DNA of 64,000 bases, from the NCBI RefSeq assembly GCF_040054535.1, contig NC_090796.1, positions 4,077,501 through 4,141,500 of the forward strand, in the 5' to 3' direction. Source of the stretch: Antennarius striatus. Lineage: Eukaryota > Chordata > Actinopteri > Lophiiformes > Antennariidae. Shown one piece after another: positions 13,699 to 59,659 of this stretch. Position 1 is the stretch's first letter. Each line of letters starts with the position of its first letter. The notes under the pieces were generated by a model. The model saw only the letters and a program-made list of their open reading frames with translations. It ran no database searches and had not been told where the DNA came from. The position numbers and the translations under genes are program-made.

Positions 13699-13730
<32 letters not shown>

Positions 13731-14300
13731 CACACCAGTTCTAATCCTCAGTAGCCCACTGAATCTGTTCCCAATTTAGTGTATCTGAATCTGATATGCT
13801 GTTCGTGATTCTTCCGTGGGTTGCTCTGGGTGGGCGATCAAAATCAAGATCCATATTTATCATTTATAGCCCAAACGTGTAGTACGTCTGGGATAGGGAG
13901 GTGGGGATATGGTGGTGAGTTCATGATGACCTTTTTCATTACCTCATGGTGAATGGATGTAATTACAGCGTGAAGGCGTTGATGGGGGTGTGCATCAGGT
14001 ACAACATTAGCACAGGGAAAATGTAGCTGATGAAGAGCTTGTGAACACACACACGCCAACAGTTATACACAGGTGCATGTGAAGAGTGGGCCCTCACTCT
14101 GTTTGCGTCTTCCTCTAAAACCTCCCAGCAAACTTTTGTAAGGCATGAGCTTGTTTTTGAGCTGTGTTTCTGTTTCTGTGCAATCTTACCATATCTGTGC
14201 TCCCCCCTCGATAAATAAAGTGTAATCTCTTTATGGTTGCATTAGACACCACTCATTACAGCGTCGTACATATTTTATTTATTGCAACTCTTTGTATCAG
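13686..14300. other. SPRY-gene 3' UTR and convergent poly(A) signals
   Basis: After a (CACG)/(CA) microsatellite at 13692-13735, the + strand poly(A) signal AATAAA is at 14214-14219. The minus-strand itgb4 signals (TTTATT on +) are at 14274-14283. The two convergent transcripts therefore end within about 60 bases of each other. Confidence 0.55.
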
Positions 14301-15302
14301 GATTCAAAGTCACAAAAATGAAAGTAATAGAATGTTGTTCAGTCAGAATGCTTTTGGTGGATAGAAAATGTGTTTGTAAGTGCTAAAAAATGCAGGATCA
14401 GCAAAGAAGCAAATACAATCTTTGTCTTTACAAAACATTTGTCTGGAATATTAAAAGCACAAACTCAAATGTTAGTCTATGCAGGAAACCTAACAGAAGA
14501 GCCCATCTGCTGCAGTGTGTACCACATTGTTGTAACTTGCTGAGACATTTCATCATTTGTGTTGTATAATCATGGAACTAATTTATCAGTATAACTGAGC
14601 AACACAAACACCAACCTGCAATTGTGGATTTTAAGTATATTAGTGTTAAACTGAAATTGGTCTACTGAAGTTAAAAAAAATTGAATATTAAATGTTTGGA
14701 AAAGAAAACTTTATCACAGTTCATTACAAATCTATGAACAAAAGTCCAAACTACACCCCCCACAGAAGACAATGTGGTGAAAATGGCGAACCTCAGAAAA
14801 CATCCACAGCGAGGTCAAGTCTCTCCTGCCAACATGGACATCAGAAAAATACATGAGGTGTGAAACCGAGAGGTTTAAATAGACAAAACATCTGTTTGAT
14901 GGGAGGAGGACAGCAGACGAGAGCAAAACGTTACCTTTGATTAGCACAAGTGAAAATCTGACCCGTATCGGCGGATACAAAACCCCAGTGTGCTTTACCA
15001 CATCAGAAAATCGAGTGCTAGAGTGAAATACATCAGAAGCAAGAGCCAAAGTAAATGTCAGCGTTTAAACAGCTCATCTGTGGGGGAAAGTGGCCACATT
15101 TTGTAACAGGCATGACAGAGACGCCTTTTTCATCTCATCACATAAAACCTTTTCTTCAAACTGAATCTCACACTCACAAGTTTATATATACACTGCTTGT
15201 GTGTCAGGACAACAAAGCCGACTCTTTTTAAAAGAGACTGAGATATGATTCCTCATCATGCTAGATATTTGGGGGTTAATTAGAGCTCACTGAACTAAGA
15301 TT
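14284..15302 (-). other. itgb4: itgb4 3' UTR
   Basis: About 1 kb of AT-rich sequence without coding potential lies between the itgb4 stop codon and its nearest poly(A) signals. Confidence 0.6.
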
Positions 15303-37963
<22,661 letters not shown>

Positions 37964-39784
37964 CTCCTTCCTGTCACAGAAACAAACACGCTCAAATATG
38001 TAGCTGTACAATACAGTCAAGGCCTCAAGAGAAATAAAGCCAGAGGGAAAGACTTTTATCTGAAATCTTCGCAGGTGTAACTTGAACCATCTGTACTTTC
38101 CCTTCGTCAGGCTCCAGAGAAAGTGAGCAGGCCCAGACACTCCCTTTACTCCACCTTGGTTTGTGTAAGAGCTGCTAAAGCCAACGGCTCGAAAGAGCGC
38201 TTTCAGAAAACAACATTTGAAAGACTTTGTCTTCCAAAGATAATTTAAACCTGAATATAGGAGTAGACCTTTAAATTTGAATGGTTGCTGGGGAGGGTCT
38301 ATTTACTCAAATGACCTAAAACAGTGGTACTCACCTCTAATGTTAGCTAAACATGAAGTCTCCGAATGGAGATAATGAGCTCTCAGATTTCGGCCCTAAA
38401 TGCAATTCGAAGGACATAAATGGAAATTTGCTCGACGTCAAAAGCTCTCAGAATATTTCCATTTTGAAAGTTCTGAAGAAGAAAGTTTTAAAGCTCTTTG
38501 TTTGCATCGATCTGCTTGCATATCTTTTGCCTCCATTAAACTGGAGTAAAAGCAAAAACCTCAGACAAAAACTTCAAAACCTGGGGAAAGAAACAGACTT
38601 TTTAGCTCGTTTGTGTAAATCATGGTCAAACAACCATTAAATGTTTGTGAAATTTACATGGCTGTTCTGTATATGGATACATAACACTTTCTGTAAAGAT
38701 ATTTAATCAGTGCTTTCCTGTAAAACAATAAGATTTTTCCAAAATCTGCGAGAAAAAAATTACACATGCAGAAAGGGTCAAGAACAATAACAATAAAAAT
38801 ATTTTTATTATTATTTTGATTCCTGTATTTTTCTGTGAGGGACTTTTTGTGGAGACTTGCTGTAAAAGTCAATATGGATTCTAGTTGGGACACACCGGTA
38901 TGACAACTGAGACATGAAGAACCATTTACAATAAAACCATTTTATAGTGTTTTACTGGAATCTTGGGGGCAATCTGGTAAACATGGTGCTGCAGAAATGA
39001 TCTCCACTGGAGCCAGGAGTGAACAAAGGGCACTATGTGTCATGAAATGTCTCAGTAATTGTCTCAGTGGGTAGATTTCTGAATGTTTCATGTGCTGCCA
39101 CAGTGCACAAGAAAATTATCATTGTTCTCTACGGATTTACAACTCCAAGGAAAGAATTTCTCCTTACAGCGAGAGAATGACCTGATCAAGTTAAAACATA
39201 GCCTAAAACCACATGGGAAAGGCACCTTCGCGCCTCCCTGTGAACTTGAGATGACTACAGGTTTGTGAGTTCATGCCAGCAGTTGTCGCATAAATCACTG
39301 ACTGAGATGGGTCAGGAAAAAACCAGAACAAACAAGCTCTTATCCTCTAAAACAGACCATCAGTCATGGAACATGAGCTGAGTAGAGAGCTGGGACTGTT
39401 TTTCCTCCCTGTCCAGTATAAAGGTATTTGTGACACTGACACTATAGGGAGAAGCAAATACCAGACAAGGCAGACATAAAATACTGAAGTGAGTCATGCT
39501 GTATTTTGTTTGCCATGAATGACATAAAAAATAAGGGATATTTTTATGCATTCCAGTTCAGTTTGTAGTTGTTGCATCTACACACAACATACACCTCCCA
39601 GGGGAACACACAATGTCTAAGTGTGGATATAACCCACTGTGACATCATCAGTTAGGGCTGGAGATCTACAGGGACAGAGTTAGGGGTCATCTTCTGGGAC
39701 CTTTCTTTAATCACAACTGACACACCTGGAAAATTCCATCTTTGGAAGACGGTGCAAGAAACGAGCTGATTCAGCAGCAGCAAT

Positions 39785-39825
<41 letters not shown>

Positions 39826-40016
39826 ATTTGTGTGTGTATGTACTGATCTGGGTTCGTGTACCTGTGTTTGTGGTCTGTGCTTAAATGAGGGCAATCATGC
39901 AGAAAATAACATGTGCAAAGTCAAATCTGAGTCTGGCCCAACTCAGAAGTACATCCTGCATGCACGCGCACCCGCACGCACACGCGCACACGCACACACA
40001 CACACACCCACACACA

Positions 40017-40107
<91 letters not shown>

Positions 40108-41785
40108 ACACACACACACAGTAACCTGCAGTTATTCAGTCAGTTTTGCCAGGCTGAGAAGAAACCATTTAAGGTGAAGGGCATTGAAAACAAAGCTGCC
40201 GTTTGGAGATTTATGAGTGGACACAAAGAGATTAGTGATCAAATAAACCTCTTACTGTGCTGTCGCCCAGTCCAAGTCCAAAAGTCCAGCAATAAATAAG
40301 AAAAAAGTTCCTGTTTCTGTTGTTTGACCCAAGATTTGGTGAAAATCCAGTAGTAAAGTCACAACACAGATCTCTTAATCCTTCTGTCCAACTTCAACGT
40401 TCCAAACTGCAGAAATGTATTAATCTTATCTGCGTTCGGTTTCTTCTTGCTGTACGGTCCACGCTGGACACGGTCCACTTATTTGCCCTCAAACTCAGCT
40501 GAGTCGTGTGAGTGAGTGCGAAGTTAGAAGTGTGTGGGAGAGACATGAAAGAGTCTGACTGTATATGACTGTGTGTGCTGTGACTTGATCCCTCCTTTAG
40601 CTCCTGCACCCACACCCACCCACACTCTCTGTTCAACACACAGGTGAGAAGCTGAGACAGAGAGGGTTAACTCCCTTCCTTGTATCTCTTTCTCCTTTCC
40701 ACCCTGTTAAAAATTAAATTCTCCACACCTCTGTGTGTCAAGGCCCACTCCCTGCTGCATTCCACCCCAGCAGGAGTGCACCTGTGTGGGCTTGAGAGTT
40801 GGGAGCCAGGCCCCTCCCTCCACAGCCTCCTCCCAAGCTCTTGGGAGTGGCACACAGAGAAGAACACTGCCTGCAGGCCATGAGAAACGCTTTGTGACTC
40901 TAATGTTTACACAATTGTGTGCTCATAGGGGCACATTTTCTACTCATCATATATTTGATATTACCAGTATGATTGCCACATTTCTAGACGCAGGAGAACT
41001 TCCTTCTGGAGAGGATGTGAATCATGGCAATTGGAATTTGCATTCCTCTGTGGAGAGAGCAAGATGTCACAGCAACCCTGACACTCCTAATGCTTACGTG
41101 TTTAATTGCATCGTTTGAAAAGGAGCACACAAAGCCACTGACAGTGGAGACCATCCCACAGCGAAAGAGTCACCAATTGAAATATTTCTCATATAGAGGC
41201 CAACAAGTTCTCAGTCCGAAACAACCTTTATGATCATCTTCCAAACAGACACAAATCCATGCTTCCTGATTTGGCCTTGTCAGATCATTTTTTACACAAG
41301 GAAATAACCATTCTATGATCCGTCACCACTAACTCCACATGGTAGAGTTAAATAAGACCCATAAATACAGAAGATTTTAACGGCTGGCCCTGTTGTTAGA
41401 TTGTGATCCCTGTCATTCACTCACATGAATATATTTCAGTGAGGTCCAGAGACCCCAGGGGCCTTTCTATAAGGGTTATAGGAGTTCTATTCCATGACTC
41501 TTTTTGTTTCAAATCCATATATCCAGGACAACAGAATGTATGATTATTTTAGTCATAAATATTCTATAACTAAACATGCAAAGCTAACTTCAGATCAGAT
41601 GTTGGACATGTAAACATAATCATATTAAATGGGGACCCTCGATCCGTTTGTACAGGGGGTCGACCCCACCACGCGCTGCGAGGCCTGAGCACTACGTTAT
41701 GATGGAGCCCTGCCATGCTCTCCAAGTGCTTATCCAGCAGCTCTCATCCCATTTTCTTCTTCTGCAGTAAATGTACAAGGACATT
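37964..41785. other. itgb4 upstream region, no further gene seen
   Basis: Presumed 5' UTR exon(s) and promoter of itgb4 lie here, but I could not locate the transcription start. Simple repeats are (TG)n at 39787-39825 and a long (CA)n with GC-rich interruptions at 39960-40120. Short open frames show no family resemblance. Confidence 0.5.
39960..40120. repeat. compound (CACG)/(CA)n microsatellite
   Basis: Starts with CACGCGCACCCGCACG-type units and runs into a near-pure CA tract of about 55 units. Confidence 0.95.
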
Positions 41786-42118
41786 CATTCATTTTCCAAC
41801 CCGCTTAATCCGCTAACGCAGGTCGCGGGGTAGCCAGTGCCTATCCTGGCAGTCTCAGGGCGTGAGGCGGGGGACACTCCGGGCACGACGCCAGTGTACC
41901 GCGGAGCCACATACAAACAAACATACATTCACACACACACACACACTCACTCCTATGGTCAATTTGGGACCGGCCAATTAACCTGAAGCGCATGCTTTTG
42001 GAGGTGGGAGGAAGCCGGAGAACCCGGAGAGAACCCACGCAGAGAGCGGGACTCGAACCCGGGTCCGCCGTGTTGTGAGGCAGCAGCGCTAACCACTGCG
42101 CCACCGTGCCGCCCTGTA
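41786..42118 (-). repeat. teleost dispersed repeat (GGCGGCACG family), intergenic copy
   Basis: The minus strand reads GGGCGGCACGGTGGCGCAGT at its start and contains GGGTTCGAGTCCCGC. Its end, GGATTAAGCGGGTTGG, is the family's usual tail. This is the best-preserved of the four copies. Confidence 0.8.
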
Positions 42119-45100
42119 CAAGGACAATCTAGACTAAATAAACAAACTGCACAAATTGTAAAAAAATGATTGTACAGTATTCTTGCTGAAAAAACAGCAA
42201 ATAAGAAATGCTTCATTAAAGACGTCAACAAAAATGACTATAATAAACCTACTCCAGCAGCAACAGGTGATGAGTAAAATACCTGACATTGACAAGGGGA
42301 AAATGTTAAAGAACAGTGGTTTAACCTTCAGTTCTCACAAAACAGCAAGATGGATTATCCCATTATCATGATAAAACTCAAGTGTAATAATTAGCTAATG
42401 ATCTTGAGCTAAGTGTCTTTAAAAATAATTGTGCCTTTGGGCAATTCTTGGCTTCCATACACTCACATCTTCTTAATATTTACTTCATGATTCATAATTT
42501 TGCTGAAGGCATAACTTCAGTCTCACAATGTCTGTCAAAAAATAAGAAGATCCAGATAACTGCTAATTAACTTCATGTGTCATTGATGTATGATTTATCT
42601 ATAAAACCATAAATAACAGTCTATTAATAGTTTGAGAAAGATCCTTTTAAGATTCTCTAAACCTTTTTTAACAGACTTCATCAGTTTTGAATCCTTATTT
42701 CCTGCAATGCCTTTTTTTAAATTCTTCCCTTTAGAATATTAGAATTTGATTGTGAGTGTAAGAAATTTTAAAAGACGTGATAGGACTGTCACGACTTGAA
42801 CTTGAACATTCAACACAACTCTGTGTTTGAAGGCGTTAACCTAAGGAGTCAGAGGAGACCACAGTTCTTGATTCCTCATGTACAAACCACACTGGACAGT
42901 CTGCACTGAGACATACGCAGAACCGCTCCTAGCAACCAGAACTAGTCCAGTACAATGGAGTACTTCTCTGAAGAGGCACCCCCCCCCCGGGGGGGAGGGG
43001 GGTGATGTCAGTCCAAACAGTTCTAGAAGGGACTGACCCAACCCAACCTGCTCGCACCATCTCTGTATGAGAGAGCAAAGCGTGCAAGAACTAAATGAAC
43101 TGTAAAGTAGGTGACAATGGCTTTTTTTTGGGTGCGTTTCTTTTTTGTGTGGCCCTGAGCTGAGGATAAAAAGTTGGAATCAGCTCCACTCCCACAGACA
43201 GCTGTCTTCTGTCTGCTCCTAGGACTATAGGTCAAAAAAGAATTGTGACAGGATGTTTGTATTTTTTTTATTTAAAAAATTAAAATAAATAAATAAATAA
43301 AATTGGCGAAAGGATCTTTGTATTTTGGTTTGGAAGCCCCCCCGCCCCCATGGCAGTCGAGGCATTGTCATCATATTAACATGTCATGATTTTGTCTGAG
43401 CTTCTTCTTATTAGTACTGTTTACTTCTTGTCTTACTTGTTTATTGGTACAAAATTTATAAATGCTTTTATTTTGTTTTTAAATGTGTACTTACCTTTAT
43501 GAAATAAATGTTTTTTTTAACTTTTGTTGGTGATATATAAACAGTTTTAGCAGCACTGAAAATTAAGTAAATTTATTGTTAGTATAATAATATCTTGTGT
43601 ATATAATAAACCACAGTGTTTTGCTGTGGTAATTAAAGACATTTTAAGTCATGGATCAGATTTGCGATTTTCCCCAGTGACTCTGGATAGAATCCTCCAA
43701 ATCTCAGTGGGAGAAAACCCCACAGGAATTCTGATGTTAAAATTTAAATTAAATGTTCTCACCACCTGTATCTATCAGCCCACTGGACCCACAGATTGTG
43801 TGTGACCGTCCCTCCTGAGTGGGGTTAGAGCCACAGACGTTACTCACTGTGGACTGTGGAGTTCTCCTCTGATCTGTACTCAACTGAATCCACGGAGTTG
43901 CTGTCCTCCCACGCTCTTAAGCCAAACCGAAACAATTAGAAGAAGAAAAAATGAAATGCGTAGGGATTTTTTTTAGAAGTTCACCATCAGCTCATCATTG
44001 CTCCACTGAGACCGAGTCCAGTCTGAGATTCGTCCTCACAAATTTACATGACAAAAACTCTTCTGGGCTCAAAGAGTCCATTCAGACACCAGACATCTCG
44101 CCCACAGTGATGTGGAAGCAGAGCCCACATAGTAGTGAAAACACGACAGAAACGTGGTTTTAACACAGGCTAACGACTCGCTAAATGTTAATTGGATTTA
44201 CTGTATATGATAACAAAATATATTAGAAGTACCAAAAAAACATTTTAATACCAACTTATCTATCTTATTATTTATTAATAACTTAGTATTCATAATTCTG
44301 TTACTTAAACGGACCAGCGTGGCGGATGGGTCTAATTGAGGTGAAAGCTGTGGCTTGTTCCGTACGCTGAAGAGGCTGTCGCGCGGCCCGAGGGGTGGGC
44401 GCGCTCTCACAGGACCTAACACACCTGCAATGACGTCGACTTAAAGTGACCAACTATCACGGGAGCTTTCCTCCACGGACACATGCGAAACTCCTCACAC
44501 CCTGAATGTGATTTATAATTTTAAAATAAAAAAAAAAAGAAATTTGGAGAACCATCGAGCTAAAATGTATTTTAAAAAATGTGTATTCAAACATTCAGCT
44601 GATACAGGTATATGACTGAATAGGCCTGGTATTTTTAATTTAAAGGTGCAGATTTTTCCCTGTTTTAGAATTTTTAATGCAATATTTTTTCATAAAAAGT
44701 TGTTATTAAGTTTTGTATAGAATATATAGACCCTGTTTTTATTCACATCATCAAGTCAATTCAACATAACTTAATATCAAAAAGGATTAAGAAATGATCA
44801 CACACTGGTTTATTATATTGACACAGCTTCAACTACAGTACTGTATACTGGATTGAAGACAAAATGTTTTTGCATAGACCAGTTCTTTAAATGTTATTTA
44901 TTATATATGAAGAATTTCACATATAATGTTTAAGTACAATCTTTTTATAGGGACCATAAAATTGAGTTGCTGCAGTTGGGAGGGCATTTACTCTGCGGGA
45001 AGGAAGCCAAACGTGAATGCCAACTTAACATGTCAGAGAGAGGTCTTGGAATTCTAAAGGAATTCTGGATTCCAGACTCTGCATCAACTTGTCGAGCTAC

Positions 45101-45589
45101 AATAAAAGCACAAAAATATCTTCATCTACTAAACCAAATATCTAACTAAATTTTCTTAGAGATTAAACACTAGTATGATTCACCTGAATGTTATGAAAGA
45201 TTGGAGGGTAAGACTCAGTCTGTTCCTTTGAGTGATGTGTCACAAACTTTTTCACATCATGGACCCCCTCTAAATCAGTTGTCGTCAAGGGGTCCTCCAT
45301 CATTACAAAACGTGCTTTTAAATTATTTATCACAGAAAGTGCATGATCCTTATGACCACACAGAAACTGGTTCTGTAGTTTTTTCTATAATTAGTAAAAG
45401 TTGACTGATCTTGCTCTCAAGGTTAGATACAAATCCCTTGCTCTTCAGTCCATAACTGCATCAAAATTTAACGTACTTGCCTCATCACTGCACAACGTTT
45501 TGTGTAAATCATCAGTTATTGTGTAATAAATAGCTCTGCAACAATGATGCTATCATTTGTAGCACTAACAGCTGAAAACAACTAGACTT
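42119..45589. other. intergenic AT-rich region, no gene seen
   Basis: No exon with family resemblance was found on either strand. Noted inside: a C10-G7-A-G6 tract at 42979-43002 able to fold into a hairpin or G-rich structure, and (AATA)n near 43284-43301. Confidence 0.5.
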
Positions 45590-46437
45590 GTGTTGGACAT
45601 TTTCAAAGTCAAAGTCAGCTTGATTGTCAAACGTACCATATATGCACGACAAACAGCACAGATGAAATTGCAGTCCTCTCAGACCCACGGTAAGCAGGCA
45701 GTACAACAGGCAGTACAACACAGGCAGTACAACACTGGCAGTACAACACAGGCATCACAACAGACAGAACAGCACAAAGTATGAAACAAAACACAAAGGG
45801 ATGGTAAACATCTCTATACACTCTCTAATCCCGTAGGGGAAGTGCACAGTTCCTGAGCTGACGGGGGGGGGGGGGGGGGGGGGTAGTCAGGTGCTGAGGG
45901 GGGTGAGCCTCCAGACTGCCTGGTGAAATAAACTGTCTTTGAGCCTGCTGGTTCTGGGAGTGGACTCTTCTGTGCCAGGATGCTGTTGTCTGCCTCATAG
46001 CACGCAAAGAAGCCATTTAGCTGATTCAGCAGAGTGGTGGAGCTGCAGCAGGACTGCGGAAGGGGCTTGTAGTCCGTAATGGACTGAAACCCCCGCCACA
46101 AGTTCCTGGTGTCTCTGCTATCGCTGAAGTGGGTGGTCGTCCTCCTGGAGTACTGTCTCTTGGCCACTCTGATGACTCGTGACAGGTTGGTCCTAGCTGT
46201 CCTTAGTAGGCCCACCTCGTTCCCCGCTCTGAAGGCCGCGTTACGTGCCCTCAGGAGCCTGTGAACTTCCCCTGTCAGCCATGGCTTCTGGTTGGCTTGA
46301 ATGGAGATGGTTCTGGTGACTGTGACATCATCCATGCATTTCCTCTTGTATGCAGTGTCTCTGTGTACTCCTGGAGGTCTGTGGTGTTGTTGTGGGTGGC
46401 TGCATTTTGATGAGTTGTGTACTTTCATTATCTCCAA
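45590..46437 (-). mobile_element. internally deleted non-LTR retrotransposon (LINE)
   Basis: The minus strand has a 207-codon open frame with NQKPWLTGEVHRLLRARNAA and DTRNLWRGFQSITDYKP, the linker typical between endonuclease and reverse transcriptase in fish LINEs. The reverse transcriptase is absent. The frame runs through a G21 tract (45863-45883 on +) into a 3' tail with short tandem GGCAGTACAACAC-type units and a terminal TGACTTTGACTTTGA. It is truncated at both ends of the coding region and dead. Confidence 0.7.
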
Positions 46438-47527
46438 TGATCTAACAATGATAAAACACTAAAATGCTTGTTGTTAATTCATGATGTTTTATTTGAACGC
46501 CTAACTTTTTAGAGTTAGACTATGAAATAGTAAGTCCATAAATACGATTCAACATAGCATTAAACATAATATTGTGTCTAGACATGTCAGATACATTTTA
46601 TTAAGCAATGGTTGTTTCAAAAGCCTGTTATCCCACTATCTGTATCTTTGTTTATGTTAAGAGATCTCGAGAGGAATGAAGTACAGTTTCTGTGGATATG
46701 CCAAATCAATACAGTAGATCTCTGTATTGCATACAATCATAGAACAATCCCACAAGTCTTGTTGACTTCATTCAACACAGAGATCAGCAACATAAAGACA
46801 AAAATGGTTTCCTGTATCTGACCCTTTATCTTGATCTACAACAAAATTTGAAGTTTTCCTTTCCTGACCGATGACCAGTCTGATGCATTTCCTGGAAATT
46901 GGTACAATGTACTTTGAATAATCCAGCCAAATAATCCAGCCAACAAACACTTAACATGGGTGACAACATAACCTCTTTTGCTGAAATAGTAAGTAGAAAA
47001 AGTAGAAAAAAGAATACTCTCTGGTCATTTCTTCCCTCAATGGATGTTTTTCAGGAAACGACTGAAAAGATGTCGATCAGTTTACTCATTTTGAGAAACT
47101 GACTGGTTGTTTACTTTGACAGGTCTTGCTTAATAAGGGTGTTTCAACAAAACCCTTGACTCCAGGCCGGTGTGCTTCCAGTAACCTGAGAAGATGTTCT
47201 TTTTTTTTAAGCGGACCTTTGCAGTTTCTTGCGCATCAGGCACAAGAAACTCAAGTTTCACAACTCTGATCACTCGGTCATCCCATCGTTACAAGAGAGT
47301 AATCTTTGCATATTTTTAATGTTTAGTTAAAAGCACACCCTTGAAATGTTATGGCCAAGATCAGCAGCTTGAACAGTCAACAAATAGTAGGGGCTCGGCT
47401 TCAAACTGTTCACAGGTCAGTTGGCCGACTCACACTTCTCTTTAACCGAGTGGAGCTTCAGAAGATGAGGTGAGGAAAAGTATGTGTGAGATCTACACCT
47501 GGAGCACACATGTATGTCATGAGAAGC

Positions 47528-47560
<33 letters not shown>

Positions 47561-47874
47561 TGTGTCTGTGTGTCTGTGTGTGTGTATGTGTGCTCTGAAA
47601 GAAAATAAATTCTTTAGCCTGGACTGAATCCACTTCTTGCCAGTCATTATGCAGGAGTGTTGTTTGATTCAGATGTATAGATTGAGATTAGCTGGTTTGT
47701 TATAACAGTGGAACCACAGACTTTATCCACAAATAACCTCAGCAGTGAACAGGGTGCCCACCTGGTTTGGATTTCATGCACAGGTTTGACTGTCAGTATG
47801 ACATGACCTCAGAATGGTGGTTTGTAGACATGGAAAAAAACAGTCAATCAATCTGAAAAGGCAACATCTGTTCA
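46438..47874. other. intergenic region downstream of sap30bp
   Basis: AT-rich sequence with a short (TG)n at 47532-47590. No supported exon on either strand. Confidence 0.5.
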
Positions 47875-47880
47875 TTTATT
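47875..47880 (-). promoter_or_regulatory. sap30bp: poly(A) signal of sap30bp
   Basis: AATAAA on the minus strand, about 65 bases after the sap30bp stop codon, implying a short 3' UTR. Confidence 0.5.
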
Positions 47881-47941
47881 CAAGACTAATTCATTTACTC
47901 AATACTGATTACTTTATTCACAACATGTTTTGTCTCTCTGC

Positions 47942-58913
<10,972 letters not shown>

Positions 58914-59209
58914 AAACAAGAGGACTACATCTTATGTTTGGACTTTGACAACCTTCATACCAACACAAATAATGCTGCCACAATATGAAGGGTCTTGATA
59001 TCTTTATTTATTTCACCATTCCACATACCTTTTTATATTGTACATATCTGTTTATTTTGTTTTTTAGTGTTATGTTGGCTTTCTGTGTAGTAAAAGTCTG
59101 GTTTTTGGTCTTTGCACTCTTTATTATTTTTTTGTACACCAAACTTGCTTTATGTGTATTCAATTGCCTCTTGGGAACGAATTAAGTTTTTTTAATTGAA
59201 TTGAATTGA

Positions 59210-59575
59210 ATTGGTGGCGGCACGGTGGTAGCACTGTCGCCGCACAACACGGCGGGTTCGGGTTCGAGTCCCGCTCTGTTCAGAATTTGCATGTTCTCCC
59301 CGTGTATGCGTGGGTGCTCCCCGGGTTCCCCGGTTTCCTCCCACCTCCAAAAACATGCGCTACAGGTTGATTGGCCAGTCCCAAATTGCCCGTAGGAGTA
59401 AGTGTGTGGGTGTGTGGTTGTCTGTCTTTGTGTGTGGCTCCGCGGCGCACTGGCGTCGTGCCCAGAGTGTCCCCCGCCTCAAGCCCTATGCCAGCTGGGA
59501 TAGGCTCCAGCTACCCGTGACCCACTGTGGCGGATTAAGCGGAAGAAAATGGATGAGTGGATGGATGGATTGATG
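59210..59575 (+). repeat. teleost dispersed repeat (GGCGGCACG family) in the right arm
   Basis: Starts GGCGGCACGGTGGTAGCACT, contains GGGTTCGAGTCCCGC and ends in GGATTAAGCGGAAG and a GGATGGATGG tail. It is flanked on both sides by AATTGAATTGAATTG repeats, probably a target duplication. It interrupts the right arm of the palindrome. Confidence 0.8.
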
Positions 59576-59659
59576 AATTGAATTGAATGCAGGGAGGTGC
59601 TACGATTTCAGTGACGTTATTAATCTGCGACTCCCTTCGTTTATGCGACGTACCGGACA

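Noticed and set aside
13224-13733. 169-codon open frame on the minus strand
   Set aside because: It is a shadow of the SPRY exon on the opposite strand.
59215-59275. tRNA gene in the GGCGGCACG repeat
   Set aside because: The same block occurs in several dispersed copies with repeat tails. It is the head of a SINE-like family.
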